A DNA stretch of 64,000 nucleotides. Source: Turritopsis dohrnii (lineage: Eukaryota > Cnidaria > Hydrozoa > Anthoathecata > Oceaniidae). Position 1 is the first letter of the stretch, and each line of letters opens with the position of its first letter. The position numbers and the translations under genes are program-made. Below, in pieces: positions 59,678-64,000 of this stretch. A model generated the notes under the pieces. It saw only the letters and a list, made by a program, of their open reading frames with translations, searched no databases and had not been told where the DNA came from. The DNA lies in NCBI GenBank assembly GCA_027922465.2, contig BQMF02000004.1, positions 1,860,001 through 1,924,000 of the forward strand, read 5' to 3'.

Positions 59678-60240
59678 GGATGATGAAGGCCTGGGTTCCA
59701 GTGATATGCGAGATTAGGGAGATAACAGTATTAGATCGTACGGAGATTTTATGAAATAAAATTAATGAATTTCGTCAGGCCGCGCAGCGGCCGCAATGAA
59801 ATTCGGACTTTATGAAATAAAGTGGAACACCCTCCCTTCACCCAGACGCATGAGTACTCAATGATATTATTTTTCATTGTAGGTTCATTTCGAGGTTCAA
59901 GACGTTGATGTAATATTTGTATTCCTATCAACAATATATATTAACAATCAGTACTAAACTGAATAATTGTGTTTTTTGTTCGTTACCCTTTCACGCTTAA
60001 TTTTGTCTCACTTTCTCCTAGTAATAAGTTTTATAGTTTGATGACATCAAACGGCCTAGTCCAATTGAGACCATTACTATGTGTACCGTAAGAGATCAAG
60101 TACAGTTATTGCTTCGTCTGCTGTCGGCCTGGGTTCCAGTGATATGCGAGATTAGGGAGATAACAGTATTACATCGTACTTATTTCATAAAATCCGAACT
60201 TCATTGCGGCCGCTGCGCGGCCTGAGGAAATTCATTAACC
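59678..60240. repeat. DIRS copy B right-end repeats
   Basis: GGCCTGGGTTCCAGTGATAT through GATAACAGTATTA occurs in direct orientation at 59688-59735 and 60126-60172. Both are inverse to the left terminus. CAGGCCGCGCAGCGGCCGCA near 59777-59797 is inverted as GCGGCCGCTGCGCGGCCTG near 60207-60225, so the block can fold into a long stem. This is the internal complementary region of the element. Confidence 0.7.
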
Positions 60241-62172
60241 CTGTAGGAGGTTTCATCGAGTTACGGCAGCCGAAATGCATCTCTGTGTTAGTATTTTGAT
60301 GACAATATTTGATCTTGCCAAATGAGCTCCGTTCCGCAAAAAGCTACACTCCGCAAAAATGTGATGTTGTATTGTAGAAGTCATTCAATCTTCAAATTTG
60401 AAGAATGTCACTAGTCTTTCATTTCTCATGCTTCAGCTGATTTCGCAGAAATCCTTATGCCTGTAAGGGTATCTTGTTCATCTTACTGTCCAAACCTTGT
60501 CATATTTGTTTCTTTGATTTGATTGGTTCATATAAAAGCCGTCTTAATGTTCATTGGTGCATAAAGCGTCACTATTTCGCAAGGGTGCTAATTTACTTTA
60601 ATAGCGCTAGTTTATTGGCTTGAATTTACGCCATGTGATCATCCGGGTGGTATTTTTCGACTTCACATTTTGCACGCCGTTCGCATAATGGTAGAAGAAA
60701 CCGAAGAAACTAAAACCCACTTAGACTTCCACGTGTTGATTGATCAATATTGAACAGATTTAAAAGAAGATTTAAGGGAGAAGGGGAGAAAATTATAATT
60801 ATCTTACAATGATTCTACTGCATTCATTCTTTTTCAAAAACAAGTTCTTAATGTTTTATAAAAACAGTGTGTGGAAAGGAATGCTTTTATTCTTTGGAGA
60901 ATGTCTGGAATGCTTTTAAGGCTTTCTAAATACAAAAGATCGTTTGTTTCATGTGTGGGCTGTAGTGCTTTTTAAGCTCTGGATACATACAGCTCAGCTC
61001 AGTTTCCTCTTTAGCTCCAACAACATACAAGAATGTCTTATCTACTCTCTGCCTGTGCATTATTTTATGTTTGATGTTTCTATCAATGTTTTGAATTAGG
61101 AATGGGGACTTACCATTTAAGATAGCAAATTGTAACTTATATATATACTTTGATTGTCTGTAAATTCTAAATACTGGACATTCTTTAACTCAAATTTCTG
61201 CTTTCAGTTATGTTTGCTAATTTTGATAAGTTTAGGTCATATTTTCCATAATCCTAATCTTTGTTGTTTACTTTTTGTGTTAAGGAAGTCTTTTCGTATT
61301 AAGGAAGATTGACCGTACATACGTAATGAATGTGATATCTGAAAGCATATAAATTTGATGTTATTTTGTTCATTAAATTTATTGGGAGTTAATGAAGTTT
61401 CGTATTGTGTCAGTTATCCTTTTGTAATGCCCTGGCGTGTATACGTAATTAAAAATGTAATGTTTTTTAGGTTTCTGAATAAATTTTTATAATCTTTTCA
61501 TGAAATTTAATTCAGGTAATGCATGTTTCTAAATTAAAAAGATAACAATGACATATTATTACTCAAATTAAAGCACAAATTTCTGTTTTCAGTTATGTAC
61601 AGTGTGTTTCATAATGTTGGAAATGGAAATTTTAAATCTGTTTTTTTAAAAGAATATACTGAATATCAAAATAATTTTTACACCGTTGGAAAGCCATTTT
61701 GAAGTTCTTTCGGATAGCATGTTTTTGTGAAAAATGAAAAAGTGGTTTATGAAAAAATAAGAAAAATGTCTTGGAAAAATGAAGTTAAATTTTTAATGGT
61801 CGATTAAGATGTGAATGAAAAGAAAAGATTTTTTGAAACAATGACAGCAATTTGGAAAACAATAAACAAATTTAAGCTGTGTGTTCACGAAAAACGTTAA
61901 ACTTTTATGTTTTTGTTTATGTTTTAGTTATTTTGTGAGAAGAAGAAGCAAGACGTGTTTTGAAGAGCGTAATAATAAAATTGTTATCACGAAAAACCGA
62001 GTAGTTTACTTAGCTTGGATTATTCGTAAATGTTATATATTGCTGTTTAAATACCTGAGGAAGCTTACCACAAAGTTATACGCTTGTGAATGAAGTATTT
62101 TTGGAAGTATCTTGAGAAATTATTTATCGTATGTCTCAGAAAATTCTGCAAATACTTCTTACTACATGTTGA
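60241..62172. other. non-coding stretch holding dispersed repeat copy B
   Basis: No gene seen. 60481-61040 matches the dispersed repeat at 36641-37217, and about 61223-61280 continues that match. 60335-60360 has two CCGCAAAAA(A/T)-type blocks like those of the 37.2-kb TIR element. The remainder is AT-rich. It leads directly to the reverse-transcriptase frame and may include its 5' untranslated region. Confidence 0.5.
60481..61040. repeat. dispersed repeat, copy B
   Basis: Uninterrupted counterpart of 36641-37217. Shared phrases include CATTGGTGCATAAAGCG, AATAGCGCTAGTTTATTGGC and CTCAGCTCAGTTTCCTCTT. This copy lacks the TIR element, so it shows the pre-insertion form. Confidence 0.75.
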
Positions 62173-64000
62173 ATGAACATGGTTTTTACATGTGACATTT
62201 GTAAGAGAGCTTTTGACTCTCTCAAAGGACGTAATATACATTATGTTTATTGCAAGCGAAAAGAACGTAATTATGTGAGACGTGTCAACTCAGCTAATTG
62301 CCCGATTAACATCGCAGAGATACAAGAGGTTGAACAACGTGTGGAAACTGATCTCTTTCTAGAAACAGACGCGTTACCTCTTATACTAACTGATAAAAAC
62401 GATGAAAATACATTCAAATCAAAAAACCAAACAGCAAATCTGCCAACATATGCCAATGGCAACAAACTTCAATCTAGTACAGTTGTAAATAAAATACACG
62501 GGAACGAATTTGTGGACCTCATTGACAGTGCTTATAATGAGACGATTTTCTGGAAGAAAAACTTATTTATGCTGCCTGCTGGAAAAGCTGCAAAGTCATT
62601 TATTCTGAAACTTTCCTTTTGGATTGACCAGTTTAACAGGGACACAAAATTACACCATATAGCCCTTAAAGTTTTTATGTTAATTCCAAATTTACTACTC
62701 CAAAAACCATCCAAGGAGAGTAAAGCGAAGGAACATAACACCAAACTTTCAGAACGATTACAGCTATGGAAGGAGGGCAAAATAAACGTTTTGTTGAAAG
62801 AAGGCAGAACTATTCAGAAACGCATCACCACAAGTAAAAGACGCACAAAAACTGATACGTCAAAACTTTTCGCTAAGCTTATGTTAGAAGGAAAAGTCTC
62901 TGCTGCACTCAAGATCCTATCTGACGACGACGAACATGGTGTCCTTCCACCAACCGCCGAAACCATCACAGAGTTGAAGAAAAAGCACCCTTCCCCTGCC
63001 CCTGCTCATGAAGAGACACTCTTACAAGGTCCGATTCAAGAAGTGGAAAGATTCTACTTTGATAACATCAACGCCGATCTTATACGTATAGCAGCACGAC
63101 AAACAAAAGGTGCTGCCGGACCCTCAAAACTTGATGCAGAACAATTCAAAACAATTCTCTGTAGTAAGAAATACAAACACGAAGGGCAGGCATTATGTGA
63201 GAACATCGCTACGATGGCAAAGAAAATTGCAACAACAGTCATTGATCCCTCGTCTTTAGGAGCCTACGTTGCTTGCAAGCTAATTCCACTCAGCAAAAAT
63301 CCAGGTATCAGACCCATCGGAATTGGAGAAACTATTCGACGAATAATTGGCAAAGCTGTTGGTTGGGTTCTAAAAAATGACATTCAGGAAATTGCCGGAC
63401 CATTGCAAGTGGCAACAGGCTTAGTAAGCGGGGCTGAAGCCGCGATACACGCCATGCGACAAATCTTTGAACACGAAGACTGTGATGCCGTTATTCTAGT
63501 CGATGCTAGCAATGCATTCAATGCATTGAATAGACAGGTGGCTCTCCATAACATTCAATATTTATGTCCTCAATTCGCAACAATATTAATTAATACGTAC
63601 CGAAATCCAGCACGGCTCATAATCAGTGAAGGGAAAGAAATACTATCACAGGAAGGTACTACGCAAGGGGACAACTTGGCCATGCCATTTTATGCTCTTA
63701 GTACCGTGCTTTTGCAGAACCATTTACGATCAGTGGCTGCGGTTAAGCAGGTATGGCTGGCTGATGACGCCACTGGTGCTGGAAAAATCGCTCCTTTAAA
63801 GCGTTGGTGGGATATCTTAATTGAAGAAGGACAAAAATGTGGTTACTATGTAAACGAAAGCAAGTCGTGGATTATTTCAAAAACTGAGGTGATACAGAAA
63901 ACTGCAATTGATATCTTTAGTGACTCTTCGATTAAATTTACAACGTCAGGCAAACGTCATCTGGGTGCGTCTATCGAAAGTAAAAAGTTTCGTGATGAAT
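62173..64000 (+). CDS. retroelement reverse transcriptase, N-terminal and RT part, runs off the window
   Basis: An uninterrupted frame of about 609 codons from ATG 62173; a TGA directly precedes it, and a second ATG lies two codons on. The N-terminus has a C2HC finger (FTCDICKRAFDSLKGRNIHY, then C). A linker with a basic helical region (TIQKRITTSKRRTKT) follows. RT motifs are intact: KGAAGPSKLDAEQFKTIL, CKLIPLSKNPGIRPIGIGET, motif A VILVDASNAFNALNR, motif B QEGTTQGDNLAMPFYAL and motif C VWLADDATGAG, where ADD replaces the common YADD. The type is one I recall as frequent in cnidarians and sponges. Its usual C-terminal module resembles the piece inserted at 40165-41151. Element class is not certain (LINE-like by the poly(A) of that piece). 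Confidence 0.8.
   Translation, partial: MNMVFTCDICKRAFDSLKGRNIHYVYCKRKERNYVRRVNSANCPINIAEIQEVEQRVETDLFLETDALPLILTDKNDENTFKSKNQTANLPTYANGNKLQSSTVVNKIHGNEFVDLIDSAYNETIFWKKNLFMLPAGKAAKSFILKLSFWIDQFNRDTKLHHIALKVFMLIPNLLLQKPSKESKAKEHNTKLSERLQLWKEGKINVLLKEGRTIQKRITTSKRRTKTDTSKLFAKLMLEGKVSAALKILSDDDEHGVLPPTAETITELKKKHPSPAPAHEETLLQGPIQEVERFYFDNINADLIRIAARQTKGAAGPSKLDAEQFKTILCSKKYKHEGQALCENIATMAKKIATTVIDPSSLGAYVACKLIPLSKNPGIRPIGIGETIRRIIGKAVGWVLKNDIQEIAGPLQVATGLVSGAEAAIHAMRQIFEHEDCDAVILVDASNAFNALNRQVALHNIQYLCPQFATILINTYRNPARLIISEGKEILSQEGTTQGDNLAMPFYALSTVLLQNHLRSVAAVKQVWLADDATGAGKIAPLKRWWDILIEEGQKCGYYVNESKSWIISKTEVIQKTAIDIFSDSSIKFTTSGKRHLGASIESKKFRDE

Larger units (their letters stand above)
55783..60240 (+). 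mobile_element. DIRS-like tyrosine-recombinase retrotransposon, copy B
   Basis: Gag, RT/RNase H and tyrosine recombinase remnants lie in order between complementary ends. The left terminus, about 55783-55875 (TACGATCTAATACTGTTATC, ATATCACTGGAACCCAGGCC), returns inverted at 59685-59760 and once more at 60126-60180. A second inverted pair, AATTCATTAACC...GCGCGGCC..., joins 59762-59818 and 60183-60240. The protein sequences differ clearly from copy A, so this is another DIRS-like family. All three genes carry frameshifts or stops. Confidence 0.8.

Overview
The window looks like a piece of a cnidarian-type animal nuclear genome. It is AT-rich, genes carry GT-AG introns, and most of its length is mobile DNA of families I associate with cnidarians: a Polinton/Maverick with ankyrin-repeat cargo, two DIRS-like tyrosine-recombinase retrotransposons, a Helitron-like fragment, tRNA-derived SINEs and TIR elements. 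The taxon is inferred from recalled protein families, since no search was possible.

Layout. 1-6.5 kb: gene-poor DNA with short tandem repeats, a SINE and TIR-element pieces. 6.5-8.5 kb: an apparently intact single-exon-type Mab-21/cGAS-like nucleotidyltransferase gene. 8.7-9.7 kb: a TIR element that still carries the last exon of a lost gene. 10.7-13.2 kb: a hAT-like element without transposase. 13.2-26.3 kb: the most unusual region. It holds three tandem, diverged copies of a unit that encodes a small MFFxF protein and a 578-aa protein with a zinc finger, a tyrosine-recombinase-like core and a Myb-like C-terminus. Copy 1 also keeps a divergently transcribed, intron-containing gene with a Walker A motif of SF3-helicase type. 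The units share a conserved divergent promoter region and are flanked by G-rich satellites and by arrays in which GTRAC pentamers recur exactly every 10 bp.

26.4-30.7 kb: remnants of an unidentified cnidarian-type repeat protein, a sacsin-like HSP90-type ATPase fragment and a Helitron-like fragment joined tail to tail. 31.1-36.1 kb: a DIRS-like retrotransposon (gag, RT/RNase H, tyrosine recombinase) that has lost its RT active site and was hit by a LINE fragment. 36.25 kb: a complete selenocysteine tRNA gene. 36.6-38.1 kb: a dispersed repeat with a nested TIR element.

About 38.09-53.95 kb: a Polinton with about 275-bp matching inverted ends. It has a protein-primed-type DNA polymerase B, a retroviral-type integrase, a major capsid protein and a packaging ATPase, plus SAP, Bro-N-like, membrane and ankyrin-repeat proteins. 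It is defective: PolB is split by a retroelement 3' end with a poly(A) tail and lacks its C-terminal palm motifs, and two other genes carry in-frame TAG codons. I found no cysteine protease gene. A SINE sits exactly at the capsid gene stop codon.

54-55.8 kb shows no gene. 55.8-60.2 kb is a second, more decayed DIRS-like element. 62.17 kb to the window end is a long open reverse-transcriptase frame with an N-terminal C2HC finger; it runs off the edge. No CRISPR, rRNA or bacterial features were seen.
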